This document shows positions 6,885 through 12,194 of a stretch of 24,561 nt of DNA, in pieces; position 1 is the stretch's first letter, and each line of letters opens with the position of its first letter. This DNA comes from a virus, in the IMG/VR virus record IMGVR_UViG_3300030116_005043, positions 1-24,561 of that record; one strand, written 5' to 3'. A model generated the notes under the pieces. That model was not told the origin of the DNA. It saw only the letters and a list, made by a program, of their open reading frames with translations, and made no database searches. Made by a program: the position numbers and the translations under genes.

Positions 6885-7752
6885 ATATGTGAAATTTAAT
6901 CCAGATGAATGGCTAGTCGGTACTTTTGGTCTAAACTGTTCAGAGGTAGGTGTGTATATACAGGCTATTTCATTAATGTATTCTTCTGGTGGTGGAATAT
7001 TGCCAACAGATGAAAGATTAATGAGATCATTAAATTCAAAACCTAACATAATCAGAAAGCATTTATTGTCACTCGTTAGCAAAAATAAACTTGAATTTGA
7101 CGGTAAGTATTTGGTGAATACTCGAGTACTAAACGAAATACAAAGGGTCAATAAACGACTAGCAAACGGAACGCAAACGGAGAGTAAACGGAAAGTAAAA
7201 GATAGTGAAAATGAATTAAATCAATCACTTACCAATTTACAATCAATAGACAATAACACTAATCACAATACAAAAACTAACAATACAAAGAAAAGTGTTA
7301 AAAAGAAGAAAATTTTAAGGCAGGTTTTAGATAAGGATATTGAAGATAACTTCGGTACAATTTGGAAACTTTGGAGAAAAAAAACAGGTAAGAGTGTCTC
7401 ATTGTTAGCTTATAGAAAATGTTTACAAAAAAGCTCGCATGATGTAATCCTCAATGGAGTTAATCAATATAATTTTCAAAATGCTGAAACTGAGCAAAAA
7501 TATATACTGATGCTATCAACTTTCTTAAACCAGGAAAGGTATAATGATTATGATTACCCCCCTGTTAGCGATAAAAAACCAATCAAAAAAATGTGTGAAT
7601 GGGAGTATAGAATTTCATGGTTTTCAAGAAAAGGGTATTGGTCAAGTAATTGGGGAAGTAAGCCTACATCTGACAAATGTGCAGCTCCAAAGGATATTTT
7701 AGAAAAATATGGCTATACAAAAAGCAATCCAAGTACAGAAAAATCGAAGTAA
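6871..7752 (+). CDS. Replication protein with DUF1376-type winged-helix N-terminus
   Basis: Residues 1-95 match the DUF1376/phage replication O-type pattern: KFNPDEWLVGTFGLNCSEVG, QAISLMYSSGGGILPTD, then KHLLSLVSKNKLEFDGKYL and NTRVLNEI, a winged-helix DNA-binding unit. A low-complexity Asn/Lys/Thr-rich linker covers about 98-150. The C-terminal part (FGTIWKLWRKKTGKS..., YILMLSTFLNQERYND) resembles the helicase-loader-type tail of such proteins. It probably binds the phage origin and recruits host replication proteins. It overlaps the preceding gene by 14 bp. No helicase or primase is in the window. Confidence 0.75.
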   Translation: MTKIRYVKFNPDEWLVGTFGLNCSEVGVYIQAISLMYSSGGGILPTDERLMRSLNSKPNIIRKHLLSLVSKNKLEFDGKYLVNTRVLNEIQRVNKRLANGTQTESKRKVKDSENELNQSLTNLQSIDNNTNHNTKTNNTKKSVKKKKILRQVLDKDIEDNFGTIWKLWRKKTGKSVSLLAYRKCLQKSSHDVILNGVNQYNFQNAETEQKYILMLSTFLNQERYNDYDYPPVSDKKPIKKMCEWEYRISWFSRKGYWSSNWGSKPTSDKCAAPKDILEKYGYTKSNPSTEKSK

Positions 7753-7771
7753 TGCCAACAAAAGGGCAGAG

Positions 7772-8143
7772 ATGAAACAATGGATTTTGAAATGTATTTT
7801 AAGAAAAGAAGCGGTAGGAATAAGAAAAGATTTACCAGAGGATTTACTAGGATATGCTCTATCAAATAATAAAATAAATCAAACTGAATACGATATTTGC
7901 AGAGAATTTGAAAAACTATACAACCAAATCTGGCAACCAAATGTAAAAGCAATCAATTATAATCCAATCAAAAAAGGCGAAATTCCAGAATCACAACTGC
8001 AGCTAATTAAACAAAAGTTAGAAGTAATGAACAAGTTACTTTCGCCAAACCAAAAAAAAGTGGTAAACACCGTCATATATGGGCATTTACCACCTACCTG
8101 GAAAATATTTAAAAAGCAAATTAGTCCATTACATAGACTTTAA
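7772..8143 (+). CDS. Hypothetical protein, 123 aa, last gene of the rightward early operon
   Basis: A basic helical protein starting MKQWILKCILRKEAVGIRK. The layout 'ALSNNKINQTEYDICREFEKLYNQ' followed by a short C-terminal HTH-like segment (MNKLLSPNQKKVVNTVIYG) faintly recalls DUF6456-type or antiterminator-like phage proteins, but this is weak. AAAGGG precedes the chosen ATG at about 5 nt. An in-frame ATG at 7709 inside the previous gene has a poorly spaced site. It ends tail to tail with the leftward block, overlapping by 15 bp, with no terminator hairpin seen. Confidence 0.62.
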   Translation: MKQWILKCILRKEAVGIRKDLPEDLLGYALSNNKINQTEYDICREFEKLYNQIWQPNVKAINYNPIKKGEIPESQLQLIKQKLEVMNKLLSPNQKKVVNTVIYGHLPPTWKIFKKQISPLHRL

Positions 8144-8377
8144 TTTATTAATACCGTCTTTAAATGTAGCTAAAAAACTTTCACCATCATATTTTCCAAA
8201 CATACAAAATTGATTTTTATTTGTTGGATATTCAATAACGATATCATAAAGTTTAATATCGAATGGATTAATTAACCATTGGTCGTTGTTAGCATCTATA
8301 TATGACAAGTGAATACAACCACCCCCAGAATGATAACTTTCAATATTATTAGATTTACAATATTTAATGAAAGACAT
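8129..8377 (-). CDS. Hypothetical protein, 82 aa, paralogue of 10908-11267
   Basis: The protein starts MSFIKYCKSNNIES and its first 40 residues align with the gene at 10908-11267: both carry NNIE, a GG turn, SYID-x-N and QWLI/EWLI. This indicates a duplicated small domain, beta-rich and ending shorter here. The start has GAGGAGGG seven bases upstream; an earlier in-frame ATG would extend into the membrane protein gene and is unlikely. Last gene of the leftward accessory block. Function unknown. Confidence 0.7.
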   Translation of the reverse strand: MSFIKYCKSNNIESYHSGGGCIHLSYIDANNDQWLINPFDIKLYDIVIEYPTNKNQFCMFGKYDGESFLATFKDGINKLKSM

Positions 8378-8378
8378 T

Positions 8379-8576
8379 TCAACCCTCCTCTTTATTTGAA
8401 ATAACAAGATAAAAACCAGAAAAAGCAACAATAAACCCCATTAAGAGTAATAATAATTTTATTAGCAGGGTTGCAGTCATTAATTCTGGAGATTCTCCGT
8501 AATATTGGTAATCTTTACTGCAAGTAAACAGTAATCCACTAAATACGAAACACACAATACCCGTTAATTCCTTCAT
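8379..8576 (-). CDS. Small membrane protein, two transmembrane helices
   Basis: The 65-aa protein has hydrophobic segments at about residues 5-18 (GIVCFVFSGLLFT) and 37-59 (LIKLLLLLMGFIVAFSGFYLV), with a polar loop and a charged KEEG end. It should sit in the inner membrane as a hairpin. The last codons double as the ribosome-binding site of the next gene. In an early accessory block, such proteins can act in superinfection exclusion or membrane effects, but it could also be a holin-like protein placed away from lysis genes. Function not shown. Confidence 0.6.
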   Translation of the reverse strand: MKELTGIVCFVFSGLLFTCSKDYQYYGESPELMTATLLIKLLLLLMGFIVAFSGFYLVISNKEEG

Positions 8577-8577
8577 T

Positions 8578-8838
8578 CTAATTCTCCATCATTTGATTTA
8601 ATTCTTGTTGAACCCATTCAAGCATTTTTTCCTCATCATCAAAAATACCTTCATGGTTGCTACGATCATCATAACACTCACCATGCATACAGCCCATATT
8701 ATAAGCATCAACAACATCATCATCTAAAATAAAAAGCCATGTATATTTATCATATATAATTTTACTCTTAATTTTTCCCATATCGTAATAATGAGGAATA
8801 CGATTAAACAACCAATTTTCAACTTGTTCACTGTTCAT
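8578..8838 (-). CDS. Acidic hypothetical protein, 86 aa
   Basis: Strongly acidic small protein with clusters FILDDDVVDAY, HGECYDDRSNHEGIFDDEEK and a C-terminal amphipathic helix. GGAGGT lies 10 nt before the ATG. Its mRNA would start in the 8839-8956 gap, which holds an inverted repeat and ends (upstream side) in a terminator, so it may have its own promoter. No family recognised. Its acidity fits phage host-takeover or inhibitor proteins, by analogy only. Confidence 0.62.
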   Translation of the reverse strand: MNSEQVENWLFNRIPHYYDMGKIKSKIIYDKYTWLFILDDDVVDAYNMGCMHGECYDDRSNHEGIFDDEEKMLEWVQQELNQMMEN

Positions 8839-8857
8839 TTTGTAGTACCTCCATTTT

Positions 8858-8877
8858 CATAATCATAATTGATTATG
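8858..8877. promoter_or_regulatory. Inverted repeat upstream of 8578-8838
   Basis: CATAATCA - TAAT - TGATTATG is a perfect 8-bp inverted repeat with a 4-bp centre, lying 20 bp before the start of the acidic gene at 8578-8838. It may be an operator or an mRNA hairpin close to the ribosome-binding site. No T-run follows on the leftward strand. Confidence 0.5.
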
Positions 8878-8910
8878 ATTTAACAAGGCTCTAAAACCTC
8901 GTTAAAACAA

Positions 8911-8943
8911 AATCAAAAAAATGGGAGAGCCTGAAGCTCTCCC
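8911..8943 (-). terminator. Rho-independent terminator after 8957-9490
   Basis: Read leftward, GGGAGAGC - TTCAG - GCTCTCCC gives a perfect 8-bp stem with a 5-nt loop, followed by A and seven Ts and a further T-rich stretch. It lies 14 bp beyond the stop of the gene at 8957-9490. Confidence 0.88.
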
Positions 8944-8956
8944 TGAGTTTAGGGGT

Positions 8957-9490
8957 TTAATCATCTTTTAACTGAATTTCAAATTCAATAGGTTCAAATT
9001 CTTTATAAAATTTATCAGCAATAAATTGTAATACATAAGTTGATAATATTTCTTTTTTATTGTTTTTAGCTTCCTCATAAGTGTAGAAAGAATGAAAACC
9101 ATCTCTATGTTGAGTTGCTGAAAATAAAAACTTATCAAACTCTTTATTTTTCAAAAAATACTCATTTAATTTATTAACTTGTTTTTTTGGAATTTCACAT
9201 AGAATCTCGTCAGTTCTAAAATTATACTCTCTCGGAGACCATAAATTTATTTTCTTGAAATTTATATCAAGATCAAATTCTTGAAAAATGAAATTTTCCA
9301 ATTCATTACAATAATTTTCAATATAATTTTGATAAGTCATAGGAAAATCGACCTTCTCCCATGAATCATAATATCCGTCGTCTATGTCACTTTCTATACG
9401 ATAATCTATTTCTTCTGAAAATCTAGAATCATAAAAACCCCCAAATTTAATGACAGTTTCCTCTTTTTTTTCTAAAGCTGTATTTTCCAT
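8957..9490 (-). CDS. Very acidic hypothetical protein, 177 aa
   Basis: About 39 Asp/Glu against 23 Lys/Arg give a strongly negative protein. It opens with KFGGFYDSRFSEEID and contains many Tyr/Phe/Asp clusters (ESDIDDGYYDSWEKVDFP) and a central YNFRTDEILCEIP. The Gly-Phe-Tyr-x-S opening reminds me of phage proteins of unknown function. High acidity is shared by phage DNA mimics such as anti-restriction proteins, which is only an analogy. The gene is a separate unit: a structured leader precedes it (9491-9606), a strong GAAGGGGG site lies 8 nt before its ATG, and a terminator follows. Confidence 0.7.
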   Translation of the reverse strand: MENTALEKKEETVIKFGGFYDSRFSEEIDYRIESDIDDGYYDSWEKVDFPMTYQNYIENYCNELENFIFQEFDLDINFKKINLWSPREYNFRTDEILCEIPKKQVNKLNEYFLKNKEFDKFLFSATQHRDGFHSFYTYEEAKNNKKEILSTYVLQFIADKFYKEFEPIEFEIQLKDD

Positions 9491-9606
9491 TTTTAACCCC
9501 CTTCAAGGTAATTAGTGTGATGAAGTGTCTAACCACTTCCTAAAATAGCCCGTATAAAGCCTCAGAATGAGCTATTTAAGGAAATGGGAGGGTATAGCAC
9601 CCCCCC
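9491..9606 (-). ncRNA. Structured mRNA leader element, copy 1
   Basis: The gap upstream of the acidic gene holds, in leftward order: a G7/CCCTCCC hairpin (9606-9586), a long hairpin of 13 paired positions with one mismatch (arms 9571-9583 and 9537-9549), extended by TGG/CCA, and a short GAAGTG/CACTTC stem (9522-9527/9534-9539) sharing bases with the long one. The same order and sequence occur at 10378-10476. Imperfect pairs become G-U only in leftward RNA for the G-rich hairpin, supporting that direction. Confidence 0.6.
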
Positions 9607-9642
9607 TAAAACCAGGTTTAAGCCTTCGAATTTAATTTATTA

Positions 9643-9843
9643 TCACTCACTTATTTTTAACTTTCTATGATGTATGTAATTATGAGTTAAGTTGTCTAAA
9701 TCTTTTTTAGTATAACTAGTCCCTTTCATCTGGACTGTTTTAAAAAATTTATCGCTATTGTTCTGAGCAAAAATTAATACATAATCAATAAGGCACTTTG
9801 CATTAATTATTTCCATTTCTTTTTTAGATATTTCTACTGACAT
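9643..9843 (-). CDS. Hypothetical protein, 66 aa
   Basis: A small helical protein beginning MSVEISKKEMEIINAK, with a hydrophobic stretch DYVLIFA and a basic C-terminus (HHRKLKISE). Its ATG overlaps the stop of the upstream 52-aa gene by 10 bp, so the two are co-translated. No family recognised. GGGAG lies about 10 nt upstream, inside the preceding gene. Confidence 0.58.
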   Translation of the reverse strand: MSVEISKKEMEIINAKCLIDYVLIFAQNNSDKFFKTVQMKGTSYTKKDLDNLTHNYIHHRKLKISE

Positions 9844-9992
9844 ACTTTATTACTCCCATTTAATTCATTAACTTGTTTTTGGCATTCTATAGAACATTCA
9901 TCTAATGGCTTATTATCCAAAAAATACTCCATTAATGGATATTTATTATTTTGTTTTTTAATTTCATTTTGATGTTTTTTAAAAACTGACAT
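9834..9992 (-). CDS. Hypothetical protein, 52 aa
   Basis: The protein begins MSVFKKHQNEIKKQNNK and ends in a Cys-containing segment (DECSIECQKQVNELN). The start is fixed by AAGGGGGTTAAA directly before the ATG, the same motif as at 9490, 10377 and 11512. A longer in-frame reading upstream crosses this site and overlaps the 10003-10377 gene, so it is rejected. Function unknown. Confidence 0.6.
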   Translation of the reverse strand: MSVFKKHQNEIKKQNNKYPLMEYFLDNKPLDECSIECQKQVNELNGSNKVCQ

Positions 9993-10002
9993 TTTAACCC
10001 CC

Positions 10003-10377
10003 TTAAAAACAATAAACTTCTTGATGGTTGAATTTTTCGCCCATTGATATCGTGTTTTTATCCAGATATTCATAAACAATTTGCTCACCTATTATATAAG
10101 TGTACATATTAACAACTTTTTCAGGGTCGGCTAAGTCAGTGTAAACCTCACCAAAATTGTCCATTTCATAATCTTTTATATAATTTATTACAGTAAAGGC
10201 TTCATCACCAAGCCATTGTTTAGCTTGATAAGTGCCAATAATATAATAATCAGTAAAGCAGTTATGGTGCAAATCTTCTGTCCAATTAGATAAGCCTTTT
10301 TCTTCTCTCAAATATTCTTTATTCTCTTTCAAAAAATCGTAGAAATATTCTTCTATTTCTTCTCTTTTATAGTCCAT
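10003..10377 (-). CDS. Acidic hypothetical protein, 124 aa
   Basis: Begins MDYKREEIEEYFYDFLKEN and continues as a mainly helical, acidic protein with TDYYIIGTYQAKQWLG, NFGEVYTDLADPEKVVNMY and IIGEQIVYEYLD. These phrases recall a small family of phage proteins (possibly DUF7222), whose role I do not know. The start has GAAGGGGTTTAAA at ideal spacing. The gene follows a structured leader (10378-10476) homologous to that of the 177-aa acidic gene, so the two are probably controlled alike. Confidence 0.66.
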   Translation of the reverse strand: MDYKREEIEEYFYDFLKENKEYLREEKGLSNWTEDLHHNCFTDYYIIGTYQAKQWLGDEAFTVINYIKDYEMDNFGEVYTDLADPEKVVNMYTYIIGEQIVYEYLDKNTISMGEKFNHQEVYCF

Positions 10378-10476
10378 TTTAAACCCCTTCATGGTTGTTA
10401 ATGTTGCGAAGCGTTTAACCACTTCTTAGAATAGTCTTAGTAGACTACTCTAAGAAATGGGAGGGGAGACCCCCCC
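10378..10476 (-). ncRNA. Structured mRNA leader element, copy 2
   Basis: Homologous to 9491-9606. Leftward RNA would form GGGGGGG-UCU-CCCCUCC (10476-10460), then a 14-pair hairpin with arms 10443-10456 and 10423-10436 (one G-U pair, 6-nt loop), extended by UGG/CCA, with a competing short stem GAAGCG/CACTTC near 10408-10425. Compared with copy 1, at least two stem positions change on both sides (C-G to U-A, A-U to G-C), which favours a conserved RNA fold. It ends about 31 nt before the start codon, as in copy 1. Confidence 0.62.
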
Positions 10477-10483
10477 AAAAAAA

Positions 10484-10738
10484 CTAAGCAAAGTTATTTA
10501 ATTCTTTTAATTTTTGTTGATTAAGCTCTAGATAAACGTTTATTTTTCCGAGTTGTAATATTGACTTTTCGTCTACAATTCCTTTTGAAACGAGCTTTTC
10601 AAGACCTCTTTCTATGGATTTCTTTCGTTTACGTAATCTTTTACGATAATTTATAAGACTGCAAATTTTATTATAAGTTTTTCTACTCATATTATTGTCA
10701 ATTAAATCTTTTGTTGTGTCGTAATAGTTAAATTTCAT
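10484..10738 (-). CDS. Basic hypothetical protein, 84 aa
   Basis: Helical protein with a strongly basic central segment (NYRKRLRKRKKSIERGLEKL, residues about 30-49) and a C-terminal leucine-rich helix (LQLGKINVYLELNQQKLKEL), suggesting a short coiled coil and possible nucleic-acid binding. It overlaps the 54-aa gene upstream by 11 bp; AAAGG lies about 10 nt before the ATG. Function unknown. Confidence 0.6.
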   Translation of the reverse strand: MKFNYYDTTKDLIDNNMSRKTYNKICSLINYRKRLRKRKKSIERGLEKLVSKGIVDEKSILQLGKINVYLELNQQKLKELNNFA

Positions 10739-10892
10739 TTTCTACTGCCTTTCTAATTAATTGTTTGCTTATTGCTCTAGCTTCTTTCCTTCTCTGTCTT
10801 TTAATTAATGAGTAAAAAGTTGTTGAAGCTTTACCTGTATACCCCCAGAAAGATGACTTTTTAGACATAGTTTTTTTAGTATTAATATTCAT
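10728..10892 (-). CDS. Basic hypothetical protein, 54 aa
   Basis: Short gene starting MNINTKKTMSKKSSFWGYTG and ending in a basic helix (IKRQRRKEARAISKQLIRKA). GGAGGGG lies 6 nt before the ATG, one of the strongest sites in this block, and the stop overlaps the next gene by 11 bp. The high charge and single helix suggest nucleic-acid or acidic-partner binding, but nothing more can be said. Confidence 0.65.
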   Translation of the reverse strand: MNINTKKTMSKKSSFWGYTGKASTTFYSLIKRQRRKEARAISKQLIRKAVENEI

Positions 10893-10907
10893 AATTCCCC
10901 TCCGAAA

Positions 10908-11267
10908 CTAATAAATAGCAACTTGATCTTTTTTAATGACTTTGACACCAACTCGAAAAGGTGCAATAAATTGCAAGTCGTTTCTGTTGCCTTGAATTGG
11001 TCTATCTACAATTCCTGCTCCATTAGTAGCAGTAAAAACACATATTTGGGTCTGTCTTGTTGGTGGTGTAAAAGTCACATAATAATCCTCATTTTCCTGC
11101 CACTTTTTAAAATTAAAGTTTTTATTATCAATAGTGGCTTGATTTATTTCAATTCTTGAGATGAGCCATTCTTGACCATTTGGGTCGATATAAGAAAATG
11201 TAGAAGTACCACCAACTGAAAACAACTCTATATTATTATCTCTTATAAAATTTTTAAAATAAGACAT
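10908..11267 (-). CDS. Hypothetical protein, 119 aa, paralogue of 8129-8377
   Basis: The first 40 residues (MSYFKNFIRDNNIELFSVGG, then SYIDPNGQEWLIS) match the protein at 8129-8377. The rest is beta-rich with TPPTRQTQICVF and IAPFRVGVKVI. The ATG lies in a TAATG overlap with the upstream gene, preceded by AGGGG. The longer form suggests this is the full-length version of the fold. Function unknown. Confidence 0.7.
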   Translation of the reverse strand: MSYFKNFIRDNNIELFSVGGTSTFSYIDPNGQEWLISRIEINQATIDNKNFNFKKWQENEDYYVTFTPPTRQTQICVFTATNGAGIVDRPIQGNRNDLQFIAPFRVGVKVIKKDQVAIY

Positions 11268-11512
11268 TAGTTTTCCCCTAAAAATTTGATGTAATTACTC
11301 ATAGAGGCTGACCATTGACGGTTGCCTTTTTTATTGAGTGCAAAGTTATCTGATAGCCATAATGCGAGATGTTCTGAAGCCTGATCAGGTGATGTTGCTA
11401 TATCTAACCCTAAATCTCTGTATACACGTATAACACTGTTTTTATATCTTTTCGCTGAGCTTAATGATAATGGCTTCTTTTTATTTAATAGGTAATTAAC
11501 AAAATTATCCAT
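11267..11512 (-). CDS. Stand-alone recombinase core-binding-like protein, 81 aa
   Basis: The sequence MDNFVNYLLNKKKPLSLSSA then RYKNSVIRVYRDLGLD and WSASMSNYIKFLGEN looks like the SAM-like core-binding domain of tyrosine recombinases, a four-helix DNA-binding unit. The catalytic domain with Arg-His-Arg-Tyr is absent here and not found nearby, so it cannot be an integrase alone. It may be a DNA-binding regulator or a remnant. It is the first gene of the leftward accessory operon, next to the control region, with GAAGGGGTTAAA before its ATG. Confidence 0.6.
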   Translation of the reverse strand: MDNFVNYLLNKKKPLSLSSAKRYKNSVIRVYRDLGLDIATSPDQASEHLALWLSDNFALNKKGNRQWSASMSNYIKFLGEN

Positions 11513-11568
11513 TTTTTAACCCCTTCAAAGTTATATTCGGACTTTTGATTGTGTAACAAACTAAGTTT

Positions 11569-11596
11569 ATTCTATTTATTTTTGTACATAATGCAA
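11569..11596 (-). promoter_or_regulatory. Candidate promoter for the leftward accessory operon
   Basis: Read leftward, TTGCAT (11596-11591), 16 bp, TAGAAT (11574-11569). The -35 sits in CTTGCATTA, close to CTTGCATAA of the early leftward promoter at 6032-6040. It lies about 57 bp before the first start codon. Confidence 0.38.
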
Positions 11597-11761
11597 GCGG
11601 TTATTTCCCTATTATTCTCTCATTAATGATTATTCATGTATATATAGATAGAATATAATTTTAATTATTATGATTTTTTTCGATTCATAAAAAGTCTTGA
11701 AAAAACCTTTTTTCTCGAAAACCTCTCTAAAAATATTTCAGCGTTAGAATAATAAATAGTC

Positions 11762-11799
11762 AGCTATATAATAAAATTATAACGCTAGCTATATAATAA
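11762..11799. repeat. 25-bp-spaced direct repeat
   Basis: AGCTATATAATAA occurs at 11762-11774 and 11787-11799. The second copy is preceded by GCT, giving GCTAGCTAT. The repeat shares the AGCTAT core with the palindromes to its right. Confidence 0.75.
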
Positions 11800-11804
11800 T
11801 ATTA

Positions 11805-11960
11805 CATAGCAAGCTATGCAGCTGTGACTAATGTTCTTGTTTTGTTCTCGTTATGTTCTTCCAGGAGCGATATGTTCTGGTTTTGTTCACGTTTTGTTCT
11901 CTTTATGTTCCCCTTATGTTCTATAGCAAGCTATGTAATTATATTTCAATAGCAAGCTAT
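11805..11960. repeat. Three copies of palindrome ATAGCAAGCTAT flanking the GTTC array
   Basis: Exact copies lie at 11806-11817, 11923-11934 and 11949-11960. Each is ATAGC-AA-GCTAT, and the first extends to CATAGC-AA-GCTATG. The first is left and the others right of the GTTC array; a fourth exact copy is inside a late gene at 20619-20630. They look like protein-binding sites. Confidence 0.8.
11832..11927. promoter_or_regulatory. Array of eight 11-bp repeats with GTTC-N7-GTTC spacing (SOS-box-like or iterons)
   Basis: TGTTC starts at 11832, 11843, 11854, 11873, 11884, 11895, 11906 and 11917: steps of exactly 11 bp except one of 19. The consensus is TGTTCTCGTTW. Adjacent copies form six overlapping GTTC-N7-GTTC sites, which is the LexA box known for Alphaproteobacteria. 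An 11-bp period puts all copies on one face of the helix. Either LexA-type control or origin iterons would fit. Confidence 0.85.
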
Positions 11961-12062
11961 ATAGCAGCACCCCCCACCACCCAAATAATTTTATGGCGGT
12001 CTATAATATGGTACTTAGATCACCCATCCAAAAATATCCCAATAATCTCTCAAAGTATTTTC

Positions 12063-12091
12063 TTGCGTTACTTGTATTTTTGTGCTAATGC
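12063..12091 (+). promoter_or_regulatory. Weak candidate promoter for the late operon
   Basis: TTGCGT (12063-12068), 17 bp, TAATGC (12086-12091), with TG one base before the -10 (extended -10 form). It is about 100 bp before the glycosyltransferase gene. The match is modest. Confidence 0.25.
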
Positions 12092-12116
12092 GGAAAACGT
12101 CAAGGTGACACTCTTG

Positions 12117-12134
12117 ACTACTCATACTACTCAT
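12117..12134. repeat. 9-bp tandem repeat
   Basis: ACTACTCAT occurs twice back to back in the leader region before the late operon. Confidence 0.7.
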
Positions 12135-12141
12135 TAGGTAC

Positions 12142-12184
12142 TTCCTTCGTGTAGAGAAACTCATCCCTTCTCTACACATAGGAA
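12142..12184 (+). other. Strong hairpin in the late-operon leader
   Basis: GTGTAGAGAA (12149-12158) and TTCTCTACAC (12168-12177) are perfect complements around a 9-nt loop. After a symmetric 3/3 internal loop the stem continues with TTCC/GGAA. It ends 10 bp before the late operon's first ATG and has no T-run, so it is not a standard terminator. It could control translation or be a processing or antitermination site. Confidence 0.65.
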
Positions 12185-12194
12185 CTGGGGTTTC

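Larger units (their letters stand above)
11513..12194. other. Intergenic control region (about 680 bp)
   Basis: This is the only long gene-free stretch. It is very AT-rich between about 11560 and 11830 and separates the leftward accessory operon from the rightward late operon. It holds a candidate leftward promoter, direct repeats, palindromes, a GTTC array and a leader hairpin (listed separately). Open frames inside it show no plausible protein. Origin or switch functions are inferred. Confidence 0.75.

Noticed and set aside
8129-8143. Bidirectional terminator between converging operons
   Set aside because: The genes overlap by 15 bp and no stem with T-runs is visible there.
8520-8576. Possible lipoprotein signal in the small membrane protein (LLFTC)
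   Set aside because: The residue before Cys is Thr, not Gly/Ala/Ser, and there is no basic N-terminal region typical of lipoproteins.
9586-9606. G-rich hairpin as a rightward terminator
   Set aside because: On the plus strand it is followed by A-rich, not T-rich, sequence, and its imperfect pair is an A-C mismatch; it makes better sense in leftward RNA.
11267-11512. Integrase gene marking a temperate phage
   Set aside because: Only a core-binding-like domain is present; no catalytic Arg/His/Tyr set is seen, so lysogeny cannot be claimed.
11853-12137. Rightward 94-codon open frame in the control region
   Set aside because: It is made of the TGTTC repeats (Phe/Val/Leu-rich by repetition), has no credible protein pattern and no fitting ribosome-binding site.
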